A stretch of DNA of 64,000 nt, taken from NCBI RefSeq assembly GCF_003515685.1, contig NZ_QWEG01000006.1, positions 124,001 through 188,000 on the forward strand, read 5' to 3'. Under the pieces are notes generated by a model. That model was given only the letters and a program-made list of their open reading frames with translations. It did not search any database and was not told the DNA's origin. This document shows positions 1 through 7,649 of this stretch, one piece after another; within the stretch, counting starts at the first letter, position 1, and each line of letters starts with the position of its first letter. The position numbers and the translations under genes are program-made. Source of the DNA: Neobacillus notoginsengisoli. GTDB lineage: Bacteria > Bacillota > Bacilli > Bacillales > Cytobacillaceae.

Positions 1-490
1 GTGCAGATGCAAGAGCAACCGCTGTTGTATCGGATCCTCCTCTGCCAAGAGTCGTAATTCCGCCTTGTTCTGTTATTCCCTGGAAACCCGCGACAACTGC
101 CACCTTCCCCTCATCTAAAACACGCTTGACAGCCTCCGGGTTTATGCCGGTAATCCTCGCATTCCCATGGATCGCCTCCGTTTTAATACCCGCCTGCCAG
201 CCTGTGAATGAAACAGCTGACTGTCCCAAGGCTTCGAGCGCCATTGCCAGAAGTGATATCGTCACTTGCTCGCCGGTTGCGAGCAGCATGTCCATTTCGC
301 GTCCGGATGGGGCGGTATGGATTTCTTTTGCAAGGGAAACGAGGGAGTCGGTTGTTTTTCCCATTGCCGAGACAACCACCACAACACTGTTCCCCTTTTT
401 TCGTTCTTCAAGTACCCTGCTTGCGACGTTTTTGATTCGTTCGGGATTACCAACTGATGTTCCGCCAAATTTCTGGACGATGATTGCCAA
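1..490 (-). CDS. lysC: Aspartokinase II (LysC), N-terminal part, cut by the window edge
   Basis: Aspartate kinase phosphorylates L-aspartate to 4-phospho-L-aspartate, the first step towards lysine, threonine, methionine and diaminopimelate. The visible part starts [13 protein letters not shown], the nucleotide-binding KFGGTSV signature, followed by [15 protein letters not shown] and, near the edge, [16 protein letters not shown], all typical of the kinase domain. I start at TTG (490), which has GAGAGAAGGG six bases upstream and gives the usual N-terminus; an in-frame ATG at 511 has no well-placed ribosome binding site. The lysine riboswitch just upstream supports the lysine-controlled isozyme. 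The regulatory ACT domains lie outside the window. Confidence 0.95.
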   Translation of the reverse strand, partial: MAIIVQKFGGTSVGNPERIKNVASRVLEERKKGNSVVVVVSAMGKTTDSLVSLAKEIHTAPSGREMDMLLATGEQVTISLLAMALEALGQSAVSFTGWQAGIKTEAIHGNARITGINPEAVKRVLDEGKVAVVAGFQGITEQGGITTLGRGGSDTTAVALASA

Positions 491-535
491 TGCTTTCCCT
501 TCTCTCTCCATCAAAATTCTTTTAGTTATCTCCAC

Positions 536-571
536 AATTAAAAAAGGGCAATGAGAGTAATCTCATTGCCC
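536..571 (-). terminator. Attenuator terminator of the lysC leader
   Basis: On the minus strand GGGCAATGAGA-TTAC-TCTCATTGCCC is an 11-bp perfect stem followed by a run of T. It lies between the riboswitch aptamer and lysC, as expected for lysine-dependent premature termination. Confidence 0.9.
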
Positions 572-598
572 GGATACGCGAATAATCGACGCATCTAT

Positions 599-773
599 GT
601 GAGATAGCTCTCCAGGGCAATGTACCCTGACAATCCTGCATTTATTCAATACAGAACCAGCAAGCGGATGGAATGGACCATTCACTGCTTCGGCGGTATC
701 CCCTTTCAAAATCCATCATGGAATCCATTCTTCTCCGGATTTTTACTCATGAAGCCCGCACCTCTACCTTCAC
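599..773 (-). promoter_or_regulatory. Lysine riboswitch (L box)
   Basis: Minus-strand leader with L-box hallmarks in order: GGTAGAGGTGCG, AGTAA, GGGGATACCGCCGAAG, TTGAATAAATGCAGGA, CTGTCAG-type core and GGAGAGCTATC. The ends pair as a P1 helix (GTGA-A-GGTAG with CTATCTCAC). Lysine binding is expected to favour the terminator downstream and reduce lysC expression. Assignment rests on the conserved core and position; no covariance model was run. Confidence 0.93.
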
Positions 774-810
774 TTTAGAATTTAAAGTGATAGTATATGA
801 AATTTTCACC

Positions 811-840
811 ATTATAACACAGAAAATTTTAAAGAGGCAA
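811..840 (-). promoter_or_regulatory. sigma-A promoter of lysC
   Basis: TATAAT at 811-816 with an extended TG element, and TTGCCT at 835-840 with an 18-bp spacer. It abuts the uvrC stop codon and sits just upstream of the riboswitch. Confidence 0.7.
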
Positions 841-841
841 T

Positions 842-2614
842 CTAATCGGCCAATTTTTTCAAAAGCTCCTCTGCGACAGGGGCTGGGATGCCGATGGCCG
901 TAAATTCTTCCTTGCTTGCCTCTTTCATCTTTTTTACTGATCCAAAGTTCTTCAAAAGGAGTTTCTTCCGCTTTTCCCCGATACCCGGTATGGAATCCAG
1001 GATGGACTGGAACGCGCTTTTGCCACGGAGCTGCCTGTGGAACGTAATCGCAAAGCGATGGACTTCATCCTGAATCCGCTGAAGCAAGTAAAACTCCTGG
1101 CTGTTTCGGGGCAGGGGGACAATCTCAAGCGGATTTCCATATAATAGCTGCGAGGTATTATGTTTCTCGTCTTTCACAAGGCCTGCAAGAGGGATATCGA
1201 GGCCCAGCTCATTTTCGAGAACATCCCTGACTGCTTCAACATGCCCTTTTCCACCATCAATGAGAATCATATCTGGAAGCGGAAGACCCTCTTTCAAGGC
1301 TCTTATGTACCTTCTTCTCGTAACTTCCCTCATCGACTCATAATCGTCCGGGCCCTTGACCGTTTTAATTTTATATTTACGGTATTCCTTTTTATACGGT
1401 TTCCCGTCCATAAAAACGACCATGGCCGAGACAGGGTCCGTTCCCTGGATGTTCGAGTTGTCAAATGCTTCAATCCGGTTTGGCGTATGGATGCCAAGCA
1501 GCACGCCCAGGTTTTCAACAGCTTTAATTGTCCGGTTCTCATCCCGTTCAATCAGCGAAAACTTTTCATTTAAGGCGATCTTCGCATTCTTCACTGCCAG
1601 CCTGACAAGATCCTTCTTCTGACCCCGTTGAGGCTGTAAAACCTTCACATCAAGGAGCTGCTCAGCCATCTGGCAATCAACGCTGTTCTGGATTAGAACC
1701 TCTTTCGGTTTAAAGTGGTTCGTCTGTGAATAAAACTGGCCGAGAAACGTGAGCATTTCCTCATCAGGTTCACCGTAAATCGGAAACAGAGAAACGTCCC
1801 TTTCAATCAGCTTTCCCTGGCGGACAAAAAACACCTGGACGCACATCCAGCCCTTATCAACGGCATAGCCGAACACATCACGGTCAGTAAAGTCGGTCGT
1901 CGTTATTTTTTGCTTTTCCATCGTCGCTTCAATGTGGGCAATTTTGTCCCTGAATTCCTTTGCCCTTTCAAAATCAAGCTGCTCGGCTGCTTCCGTCATT
2001 TTTTCGGTCAGCTCTTTTTTAATTTCTTTATATCCGCCGTTCAAGAATCTGGTGATTTCATCCGTCATTCTCTTATACTCGGATTCCGGCACTTCCTTTA
2101 CACATGGCGCCAAGCACTGCCCCAAGTGGTAATAAAGGCATACACGGTCAGGCAATGTGGCGCATTTCCTGAGCGGATAAATCCGGTCAAGCAGCTTCTT
2201 CGTTTCATTCGCTGCCTGGACATTTGGATAAGGTCCGAAGTACTTCCCTTTGTCGCGTTTGACCTTGCGAGTGATAATGAGCTTCGGATGCCTTTCTGCT
2301 GTCAGCTTGATAAACGGATACGTCTTGTCATCCTTCAGCATGATATTGTATTTCGGGTCATATTTTTTAATCAGGTTCAGTTCAAGGATGAGCGCTTCAA
2401 TATTCGAAGATGTAACGATATATTCAAAGTCCTCGATTTCCCCTACAAGCCTCTGCGTTTTTGCATCATGCGATCCGGAAAAATACGATCTTACCCTATT
2501 TTTCAAAACCTTTGCCTTGCCGACATAGATAATTGTCCCTTGCCGGTCCTTCATTAAGTAACAGCCAGGATGGTCCGGCAACAGGGTAAGCTTTTGCTTG
2601 ATGATGTCATTCAT
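842..2614 (-). CDS. uvrC: UvrABC excinuclease subunit C
   Basis: UvrC makes the dual incisions around DNA lesions in nucleotide excision repair with UvrA and UvrB. At 590 aa it has normal family length. It shows an N-terminal GIY-YIG nuclease (GCY at 17-19, YVG at 30-32, Arg near 40), a central UVR motif ([17 protein letters not shown], about 213-229) for UvrB contact, a C-terminal RNase H-like endonuclease ([12 protein letters not shown]) and a tandem helix-hairpin-helix ([14 protein letters not shown]) near the end. The ATG follows GGGAGGTGACGGCCA. No terminator is visible before the lysC promoter, so some readthrough into the lysC leader is possible. Confidence 0.98.
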   Translation of the reverse strand: MNDIIKQKLTLLPDHPGCYLMKDRQGTIIYVGKAKVLKNRVRSYFSGSHDAKTQRLVGEIEDFEYIVTSSNIEALILELNLIKKYDPKYNIMLKDDKTYPFIKLTAERHPKLIITRKVKRDKGKYFGPYPNVQAANETKKLLDRIYPLRKCATLPDRVCLYYHLGQCLAPCVKEVPESEYKRMTDEITRFLNGGYKEIKKELTEKMTEAAEQLDFERAKEFRDKIAHIEATMEKQKITTTDFTDRDVFGYAVDKGWMCVQVFFVRQGKLIERDVSLFPIYGEPDEEMLTFLGQFYSQTNHFKPKEVLIQNSVDCQMAEQLLDVKVLQPQRGQKKDLVRLAVKNAKIALNEKFSLIERDENRTIKAVENLGVLLGIHTPNRIEAFDNSNIQGTDPVSAMVVFMDGKPYKKEYRKYKIKTVKGPDDYESMREVTRRRYIRALKEGLPLPDMILIDGGKGHVEAVRDVLENELGLDIPLAGLVKDEKHNTSQLLYGNPLEIVPLPRNSQEFYLLQRIQDEVHRFAITFHRQLRGKSAFQSILDSIPGIGEKRKKLLLKNFGSVKKMKEASKEEFTAIGIPAPVAEELLKKLAD

Positions 2615-2677
2615 TGGCCGTCACCTCCCAGTACATTTTTCGTCTATATAAAATCAACTTAATTGTCGTACATTGCC

Positions 2678-2809
2678 GTTGATCTGCGCTTCAGGCACTT
2701 CGCTTTCCGCGGGGCGTCAGTGGAGCCTCCTCGGCGTTTTAGCGCCTGTGGGGTCTCCACCTTGCCGCTACGTCCCGCAGGAGTCTTCGTGCCTTCCGCT
2801 CCAATCAAC
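2678..2809. repeat. Dispersed GTTGAT-ended element, copy 1 (132 bp)
   Basis: Begins GTTGATCTGCGCTTCAGGCA and ends CTTCCGCTCCAATCAAC, so the termini form an imperfect inverted repeat. The internal text CACTTCGCTTTCCGCGGGGC, GGAGCCTCCTCGGCG, GCCTGTGGGGTCTCCACC and CCCGCAGGAGTC is shared with copies at 5.4, 23.9, 28.9 and 41.1 kb. It fills most of the uvrC-trxA gap and has no coding potential of its own. Confidence 0.85.
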
Positions 2810-2963
2810 TATGCACAATTCTTTAGTTCAGCCCATAACATTTAAAAATAGCACTAAAATACGCTATAGGATGCAAATAAAAATAATCCACCTTACCAAT
2901 TTTAACACGAATGTCTTGTCTTTGCTCTAGGAAGCGTTTGTCAGTAGTCCAGTTGGACGCATG

Positions 2964-2993
2964 TAAAAACCCCGGCCTTGGTTGGCTGGGGTT
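2964..2993 (-). terminator. Terminator of trxA
   Basis: Minus-strand hairpin AACCCCAGCC / GGCCGGGGTT with one internal mismatch and a short T run, just after the trxA stop codon. Confidence 0.8.
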
Positions 2994-2999
2994 AAGGGA

Positions 3000-3314
3000 T
3001 TAAATATGCTTTTCAAGCAGGCTGACTAGGTTTTCTTTCGGCTGGTAGCCAACAACTTTATCAACCTGTTCGCCATTTTTGAATACGAGCAAAGTTGGGA
3101 TACTCATGACGCCGTATTGAGCGGATGTTTCAGGGTTTTCGTCAACATCAAGCTTGACGATTTTCACTTTGTCACCCATTTCTGCATCTACTTCCTCAAG
3201 AACTGGTGCAATCATTTTGCATGGGCCGCACCAAGGTGCCCAGAAGTCTACAAGGACAACGCCTGAACCTATTTCACCAGCGAAATTCTGGTCTGTTGCG
3301 TGAGTAATAGCCAT
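3000..3314 (-). CDS. trxA: Thioredoxin
   Basis: Small cytoplasmic dithiol reductant for ribonucleotide reductase and other disulfide substrates, recycled by thioredoxin reductase. The 104-aa product starts MAITHATDQ and carries the active site WCGPCK around residues 28-33 and the cis-proline segment [11 protein letters not shown]. The frame is open 19 codons further, but ATG 3314 follows TAGGAGGC at good spacing and gives the family length, so I use it. It is monocistronic, with its own promoter and terminator, between etfA and uvrC as in other Bacillus genomes. Confidence 0.97.
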   Translation of the reverse strand: MAITHATDQNFAGEIGSGVVLVDFWAPWCGPCKMIAPVLEEVDAEMGDKVKIVKLDVDENPETSAQYGVMSIPTLLVFKNGEQVDKVVGYQPKENLVSLLEKHI

Positions 3315-3354
3315 TAAAAAAAGCCTCCTAAAATTTCTTTCTAAATCTACGGAA

Positions 3355-3363
3355 AGTATACCA
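3355..3363 (-). promoter_or_regulatory. Extended -10 promoter of trxA
   Basis: TGGTATACT is an extended -10 element 41-49 bases upstream of the trxA start. The -35 region is weak (TCGCAT at 17 bp). Confidence 0.5.
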
Positions 3364-3458
3364 CCATTCACATTTGCATGCGAATAATATGTTTCTATAT
3401 TAAAATGCCCGATCCTACATGGGGTTATTCCACCGCAAAGCCCGTCCGGAATGGGAAC

Positions 3459-3484
3459 GAAGGAGCGGAACTTCCCGCTCCTTC
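3459..3484 (-). terminator. Hairpin after etfA, probable terminator
   Basis: GAAGGAGCGG / CCGCTCCTTC perfect 10-bp stem with a 6-nt loop, seven bases past the etfA stop codon. It lacks a strong T tract, so it may be a weak terminator or an RNA-stabilising end. Confidence 0.55.
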
Positions 3485-3490
3485 GAACAA

Positions 3491-4468
3491 TTAGGAATGA
3501 ACTTTCAGCTTTCTGAATTCCTCAGTCAATAGAGGGACTACCTCAAACAAGTCACCAACAATCCCGTAATCGGCCACTTTGAAAATATTCGCCTCCGGGT
3601 CTTTGTTGATAGCAACAATGACTTTGGAGTTTGACATACCAGCCAGATGCTGAATCGCCCCTGAAATTCCGCAGGCAATATACAGGTCAGGGGTGACGAC
3701 TTTTCCTGTCTGGCCAATCTGCAATGAGTAGTCGCAATAATCGGCATCGCATGCACCACGGGATGCCCCTACCGCCCCGCCCAGCACATTTGCCAGTTCC
3801 TTCAGCGGTTCAAAACCGTCCGCACTCTTTACGCCCCGACCGCCCGCGATGACGACTTTTGCTTCAGAAAGGTCAACCCCTTCCGTTGCTTTCCGGATTA
3901 CTTCCTTGACAACTGTCCGTAAATCTTTAATTTCAGCGGTTACAGCCGCAACCGTACCGCCAGCTGCATCATTTTTCTCAGGCGGCGCAATATTATTCGG
4001 ACGGATTGTCACAAAAACAAGCCCATCGGTAATGATTTTCTTTTCAAAAGCCTTCCCGGAATAGATCGGTCTTGTGAAAACGAGGTTTCCTCCAGCCGCT
4101 TCAACGTCTGTAACGTCGGAAACAAGACCGCTGCCAAGCTTGGCTGCTATTTTCGGCGCCAAGTCTTTTCCAAGAGCCGTATGCCCCAAAACGAGCCCTT
4201 CCGGCTTCTCGGAATCAATAACCGCCATCAATGCCTGGGAATAGCCGTCAGGCGTATAATTTTTCAGCTTTTCGTCTTCAACAGCAATCACCCGGTCAGC
4301 ACCATATTGGTATAATTCCGTTCCTAAAGCGCTTACACCATCACCGATAAGAACTCCGACTACTTCTCCGCCTTCCGCGATTGTTTTTGCCGCCGTGATT
4401 GCTTCGAAAGAAACATTTCTTAAAGCATCATCACGTATTTCGCTCAACACCAACACTTTTCTTCCCAT
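3491..4468 (-). CDS. etfA: Electron transfer flavoprotein alpha subunit
   Basis: ETF-alpha pairs with ETF-beta and carries the FAD that takes electrons from acyl-CoA dehydrogenases to the quinone pool. The 325-aa protein has an N-terminal alpha/beta domain and the C-terminal FAD-binding domain with [14 protein letters not shown], the [12 protein letters not shown] segment, [18 protein letters not shown] and the [10 protein letters not shown] signature. The ATG follows CAGGAGGTAGACGAT. It is 74 bp downstream of etfB, so the two are probably cotranscribed as the last genes of the fad cluster. Confidence 0.97.
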   Translation of the reverse strand: MGRKVLVLSEIRDDALRNVSFEAITAAKTIAEGGEVVGVLIGDGVSALGTELYQYGADRVIAVEDEKLKNYTPDGYSQALMAVIDSEKPEGLVLGHTALGKDLAPKIAAKLGSGLVSDVTDVEAAGGNLVFTRPIYSGKAFEKKIITDGLVFVTIRPNNIAPPEKNDAAGGTVAAVTAEIKDLRTVVKEVIRKATEGVDLSEAKVVIAGGRGVKSADGFEPLKELANVLGGAVGASRGACDADYCDYSLQIGQTGKVVTPDLYIACGISGAIQHLAGMSNSKVIVAINKDPEANIFKVADYGIVGDLFEVVPLLTEEFRKLKVHS

Positions 4469-4542
4469 ATCGTCTACCTCCTGCGCATTATCAGTTCTAT
4501 TTGCCTTTTTGCAAAATGATTATTTTCCTGATGGATACCGGC

Positions 4543-5316
4543 TTAGATAACTTTCGCTTCAGTGTGGAGCAGTTTGACAAGTTCCTTTACCTGTTCGTCC
4601 AAATCACCTTGCAGTACTCTGCCGGCTTCTTTCTTTGGAGGCATAAATATCTCAATTGCCTTCGTCTTAGGCTCGACATCATCCTCTTCAAGGCCAAGGT
4701 CGTCCAGTTCCAGCTCTTCAAGCGGTTTCTTTTTCGCCTTCATAATGCCCGGAAGCGATGGATAACGCGGGTCATTGAGCCCCTGCTGCGCTGTGACGAG
4801 TAGAGGCAGTGTCGCTTCGATGACTTCTGAATCCCCCTCGATATCGCGCACGATTGTTGCTTTATCGCCTTCGATATCCAATTTTGTAATTGTGGTTACG
4901 TATGGGAGGTTTAGAAGTTCAGCCACGCGCGGCCCCACCTGCCCTGAACCGCCATCAATGGCAACATTGCCGCCAATGATTAGGTCAGCTTCTTTATCCT
5001 TAAGGAACTCAGCAAGGATTTTAGCTGTTGTAAATTGGTCCCCATTTTCAACATCATCTTCTGTATTGATGAGAACGGCTTTGTCAGCCCCCATTGCCAA
5101 TGCGGTCCGAAGCTGCTTTTCCGCTTCCTCGCTTCCAACAGTCACGACGGTCACTTCCCCGCCATGCGCGTCACGAACCCTGATCGCTTCCTCAACGGCA
5201 TATTCATCGTAAGGGTTGATAATAAATTCGGCCCCATCCTCATTGATTTTTCCGCCAGAAAGTGTGATTTTTTCTTCCGTATCAAAGGTCCTCTTCATCA
5301 GTACAAAAATATTCAT
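4543..5316 (-). CDS. etfB: Electron transfer flavoprotein beta subunit
   Basis: Beta subunit of the cytoplasmic ETF heterodimer; it binds AMP structurally and docks dehydrogenases. At 257 aa it begins MNIFVLMKRTFDTEEK and carries VRDAHGGEVTVVTVG, the LIIGGNVAIDGGSGQVGP segment and the beta signature VTAQQGLNDPRYPSLPGI near residues 183-200. The ATG follows TTGGGAGGGAAAGTTA. A 417-bp gap containing a dispersed repeat separates it from the enoyl-CoA hydratase gene. In B. subtilis these genes form one FadR-controlled operon; I see no FadR box next to etfB itself. Confidence 0.97.
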   Translation of the reverse strand: MNIFVLMKRTFDTEEKITLSGGKINEDGAEFIINPYDEYAVEEAIRVRDAHGGEVTVVTVGSEEAEKQLRTALAMGADKAVLINTEDDVENGDQFTTAKILAEFLKDKEADLIIGGNVAIDGGSGQVGPRVAELLNLPYVTTITKLDIEGDKATIVRDIEGDSEVIEATLPLLVTAQQGLNDPRYPSLPGIMKAKKKPLEELELDDLGLEEDDVEPKTKAIEIFMPPKKEAGRVLQGDLDEQVKELVKLLHTEAKVI

Positions 5317-5423
5317 TAACTTTCCCTCCCAATTGACAATATTCTACTAGTTTTAAAGATTGAAAATATTTAGTTGAGAAAAAATCCAACAGGAATATAT
5401 ATATATGTTGAATTTGAAACTTG

Positions 5424-5670
5424 GTTGATTTCCGCTCCACAAAGGAAAGCTACTGAGAATAATCATCGCAGGGACAGGCGGTTTTTTTGCCTGTCACGAG
5501 GCACTTCGCTTTCCGTGGAGTGCCTGTGGAGCCTCCTCGGAGCAAAGCTCCTGCGGTGTCTCCACATGACACCTCATTCCACAGGACATACAGCTTCCTC
5601 GAATGGGCTTTGCACGAAGAAAATGCGATAGCATTTTCGAGGAGTCTACGTGCCTTCCGCTCCAATCAAC
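5424..5670. repeat. Dispersed GTTGATT-ended element, copy 2 (247 bp)
   Basis: Starts GTTGATTTCCGCTCC and ends CTTCCGCTCCAATCAAC. It keeps GGCACTTCGCTTTCCGTGGA and GGAGCCTCCTCGG but has two extra modules: GAATAATCATCGCAGGGACA with a GACAGGC/GCCTGTC hairpin, and GAAAATGCGATAGCATTTTC, a small hairpin also seen in copy 4. It sits between the enoyl-CoA hydratase gene and etfB. No gene is visible in the rest of the gap. Confidence 0.82.
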
Positions 5671-5733
5671 TAGATGTAACTATTTATTTCAACTTATATA
5701 GAACTGGAAAGATTCCTGTTGGCTCTGCCGCAA

Positions 5734-6507
5734 TTATTCACCCTTGAATTCCGGTTCGCGTTTTTCGATGAAGGCCTTGATGCCTTCCTGGCCATCGGCA
5801 GACATGAAGACTTCTCCGAATAATTCTGCCTCCCGCTTTACGCCTTCATAAAACGCATCCGATTTCGAATAGTTCAGCAGTTCGATGGCGGCTTTCAGAG
5901 AACCTGAACTTTTTTTGGCGATTTTTTTTGCAAAAGTAAAGGCGTGTTCCATCAGTTCCCCTTCCGGATAAGCATGGTTTGCCAAGCCATATTGAACGGC
6001 TTCCAATCCGGTGATCGGTTCTGAAGTGAACAGCATTTCCGCCGCCCGGGCAGTACCGACGTATTTAGGAAGACGCTGGGAGCCTGCAAATCCTGGAACC
6101 AGGCCTAATTGAAGCTCTGGTAAACCTAGTTTCGCAGTTTCGGTGACAAGACGGAAGTGGCAGGCCATCGCAAGCTCCAGCCCCCCGCCAAGCGCAGCAC
6201 CGTGAATGGCCGCAATAATTGGCTTCTGGAACTTCTCCATGCGCTCGAACAAATTTTGCCCAAGACGTGCAAGTTCCGAAAAGTCTTTTGCGGACTTGAT
6301 TGTAGTAAATTCCTTAATATCGGCTCCAGCGGAAAAGAATCTCCCTTCTCCATGCAGCAAAAGGACCTTAATTTCCTTCTTTGTTTCGATTTCATCAAGG
6401 ACTACGGAAAGTTCTTTTAGCAGCCCGGAAGATAGTGCGTTTGCCGGCGGCCGTTTTATCGTTATATCCGCGATGCCGCCTTCATCTGTCCAACTTAAAA
6501 ATTCCAA
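5734..6507 (-). CDS. fadB: Enoyl-CoA hydratase of fatty acid beta-oxidation
   Basis: Crotonase-family protein expected to hydrate trans-2-enoyl-CoA to 3-hydroxyacyl-CoA. The 257-aa sequence has FFSAGADIKEF (57-67), the oxyanion-hole stretch IHGAALGGGLELAMACHFR (101-119), and both catalytic glutamates at 111 and 131 with the family's 20-residue spacing, followed by GLVPGFAGSQRLPK. Translation starts at TTG 6507 after GAGGGGGGAG. It lies 12 bp after fadR, hence in the same transcript, as in the B. subtilis lcfA-fadR-fadB-etfBA locus. Substrate chain length cannot be read from the sequence. Confidence 0.94.
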   Translation of the reverse strand: MEFLSWTDEGGIADITIKRPPANALSSGLLKELSVVLDEIETKKEIKVLLLHGEGRFFSAGADIKEFTTIKSAKDFSELARLGQNLFERMEKFQKPIIAAIHGAALGGGLELAMACHFRLVTETAKLGLPELQLGLVPGFAGSQRLPKYVGTARAAEMLFTSEPITGLEAVQYGLANHAYPEGELMEHAFTFAKKIAKKSSGSLKAAIELLNYSKSDAFYEGVKREAELFGEVFMSADGQEGIKAFIEKREPEFKGE

Positions 6508-6519
6508 CTTGCTCCCCCC

Positions 6520-7134
6520 TCATTCAATTTTTCCAATAGAAGGCCTTGCCGCATGTGCCCCGCATCCATTTAGCAATAAGTTATGGATGGTCGCGCTGAG
6601 TGCAGCCAAGTCGTACTTGTGTTCATTCATAATCCAGGTTGTGACCGTCTCGTCAATCGTCCCGAAAATCATCTGGCGAGCCAGCCGGATATCGAGCGTT
6701 TCCGAAAACTCCCCATTCTGCTTACCTTCAAGGAGGATGTGATCAATAACTTTTAAGTACCCTTTGAGTACTTCATTAATTTTCTGGCGCAACTCCTTAT
6801 TTGACTGCCTTAATTCGAGCTGGGTAACAACCGCAAGACCCCGATTGTCCGATAGCATTCGGAAATGAGAATCAATCAACAGTAATAACTTCTCTGCCGC
6901 TGTCTCTTTTCCTGCTATCATGCTGTCGATTTTTTCGATAAATGTGCCCATTTTTTCTTCAAAAAGGGAAATAAGAATATCTTCTTTGTTTTTAAAGTAT
7001 AAATAAATCGTCCCATCAGCCACTCCAGCCTCCCTTGCAATCCTCGAAACCTGAGCCTGATGGTAACCATTTTCGGCAATGACCGTTACGGCCGCATCAA
7101 TAATTTGCATGTATTTAGGCCTGCTTTTCTTCAC
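6520..7134 (-). CDS. fadR: TetR-family fatty acid degradation repressor FadR
   Basis: Repressor of beta-oxidation genes that leaves DNA when it binds long-chain acyl-CoA in B. subtilis. The 204-aa product begins with the TetR helix-turn-helix (RPKYMQIIDAAVTVIAENGY, then VSRIAREAGVADGTIYLYF, roughly residues 5-50) and has the FadR-like ligand domain with VTQLELRQSNKELRQKI and RQMIFGTIDETVTTW. It starts at GTG 7134 after AAAGGAGGTG. A perfect 18-bp palindromic operator lies between its promoter and the start codon, so it should repress itself and the genes behind it. Confidence 0.95.
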   Translation of the reverse strand: MKKSRPKYMQIIDAAVTVIAENGYHQAQVSRIAREAGVADGTIYLYFKNKEDILISLFEEKMGTFIEKIDSMIAGKETAAEKLLLLIDSHFRMLSDNRGLAVVTQLELRQSNKELRQKINEVLKGYLKVIDHILLEGKQNGEFSETLDIRLARQMIFGTIDETVTTWIMNEHKYDLAALSATIHNLLLNGCGAHAARPSIGKIE

Positions 7135-7171
7135 CCTGCGACACCTCCTTTGAAGAAAACAACCAACAAAA

Positions 7172-7189
7172 TGAATGAACCATCATTCA
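7172..7189. promoter_or_regulatory. FadR operator at the fadR-fadB promoter
   Basis: TGAATGAACCATCATTCA has perfect TGAATGA / TCATTCA arms and fits the known Bacillus FadR consensus TGAATGA-N5-CATTCA. It starts just downstream of the -10 box and so covers the transcription start. Confidence 0.9.
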
Positions 7190-7196
7190 TAATTTA

Positions 7197-7226
7197 ATCA
7201 TATGATGTTCCCCGTTCCGCTGTCAA
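7197..7226 (-). promoter_or_regulatory. sigma-A promoter of fadR-fadB
   Basis: Consensus TTGACA at 7221-7226 and TATGAT at 7197-7202, spacer 18 bp, directly upstream of the FadR operator. Confidence 0.82.
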
Positions 7227-7412
7227 GCAAGCCGTGTGGCAATAGAAATTATTCTTGATTGGTAAGATTGAATTGGCAATAGTTTATCACGGCGAGGAGG
7301 TGATACGGAAGGATAACACTTCAGTTGACTGGCAAAATGGAAATCTGGTTTTCATTACGTGAACATTTGATATTTCAAAACATTGTGGCCGTTTGGGTAA
7401 TTGGATTTTGGG

Positions 7413-7566
7413 ATTCGGACTCTCACAGTCTCAAAAGCTGGCTGAGTGTCCGAATCCAAGCGTTATTCGGACTCTCAACGTCAAAAAGCTGGCTAAGTGT
7501 CCGAATTCAGGCGTTATTCGGACTCCCAACGTCCAAAAAGCTGGCTAGCCTTTCATGAGTCCGAAT
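7413..7566. repeat. Tandem inverted-repeat array A, three units of about 51 bp
   Basis: Units start at 7413, 7465 and 7516. Each has ATTCGGAC at the left and GTCCGAAT at the right, a 42-bp inverted repeat in unit 2, then a 9-bp linker ending GCGTT. The inner text has AAAAGCTGGCT. Unit 3 has an 11-bp insertion before its right arm. The array occupies the 515-bp gap between lcfA and the fadR promoter; elsewhere in that gap (7227-7412) I see no gene or clear signal. Confidence 0.9.
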
Positions 7567-7617
7567 CACGAGATAATCGGAAGACTCTCAACTCAACCGG
7601 AACATAAAATTAGACTC

Positions 7618-7644
7618 GATAAAGGACAGCCACTAGGGCTGCCC
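7618..7644 (-). terminator. Terminator of lcfA
   Basis: GGGCAGCC-CTAGT-GGCTGTCC followed by TTTATC on the minus strand, six bases past the lcfA stop codon. Confidence 0.75.
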
Positions 7645-7649
7645 TCTGC

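Noticed and set aside
1910-2557. 215-codon plus-strand ORF inside uvrC
   Set aside because: Antisense to a clear, full-length uvrC; no RBS and no family resemblance.
2678-2809. Possible insertion sequence remnant
   Set aside because: The GTTGATT-ended elements have no transposase coding, and no target-site duplication is evident; they are annotated as repeats only.
7325-7558. 77-codon plus-strand ORF
   Set aside because: It is largely translated tandem repeat array (repeating SWLSVRIQALFGL) with no convincing RBS; non-coding array sequence explains it.
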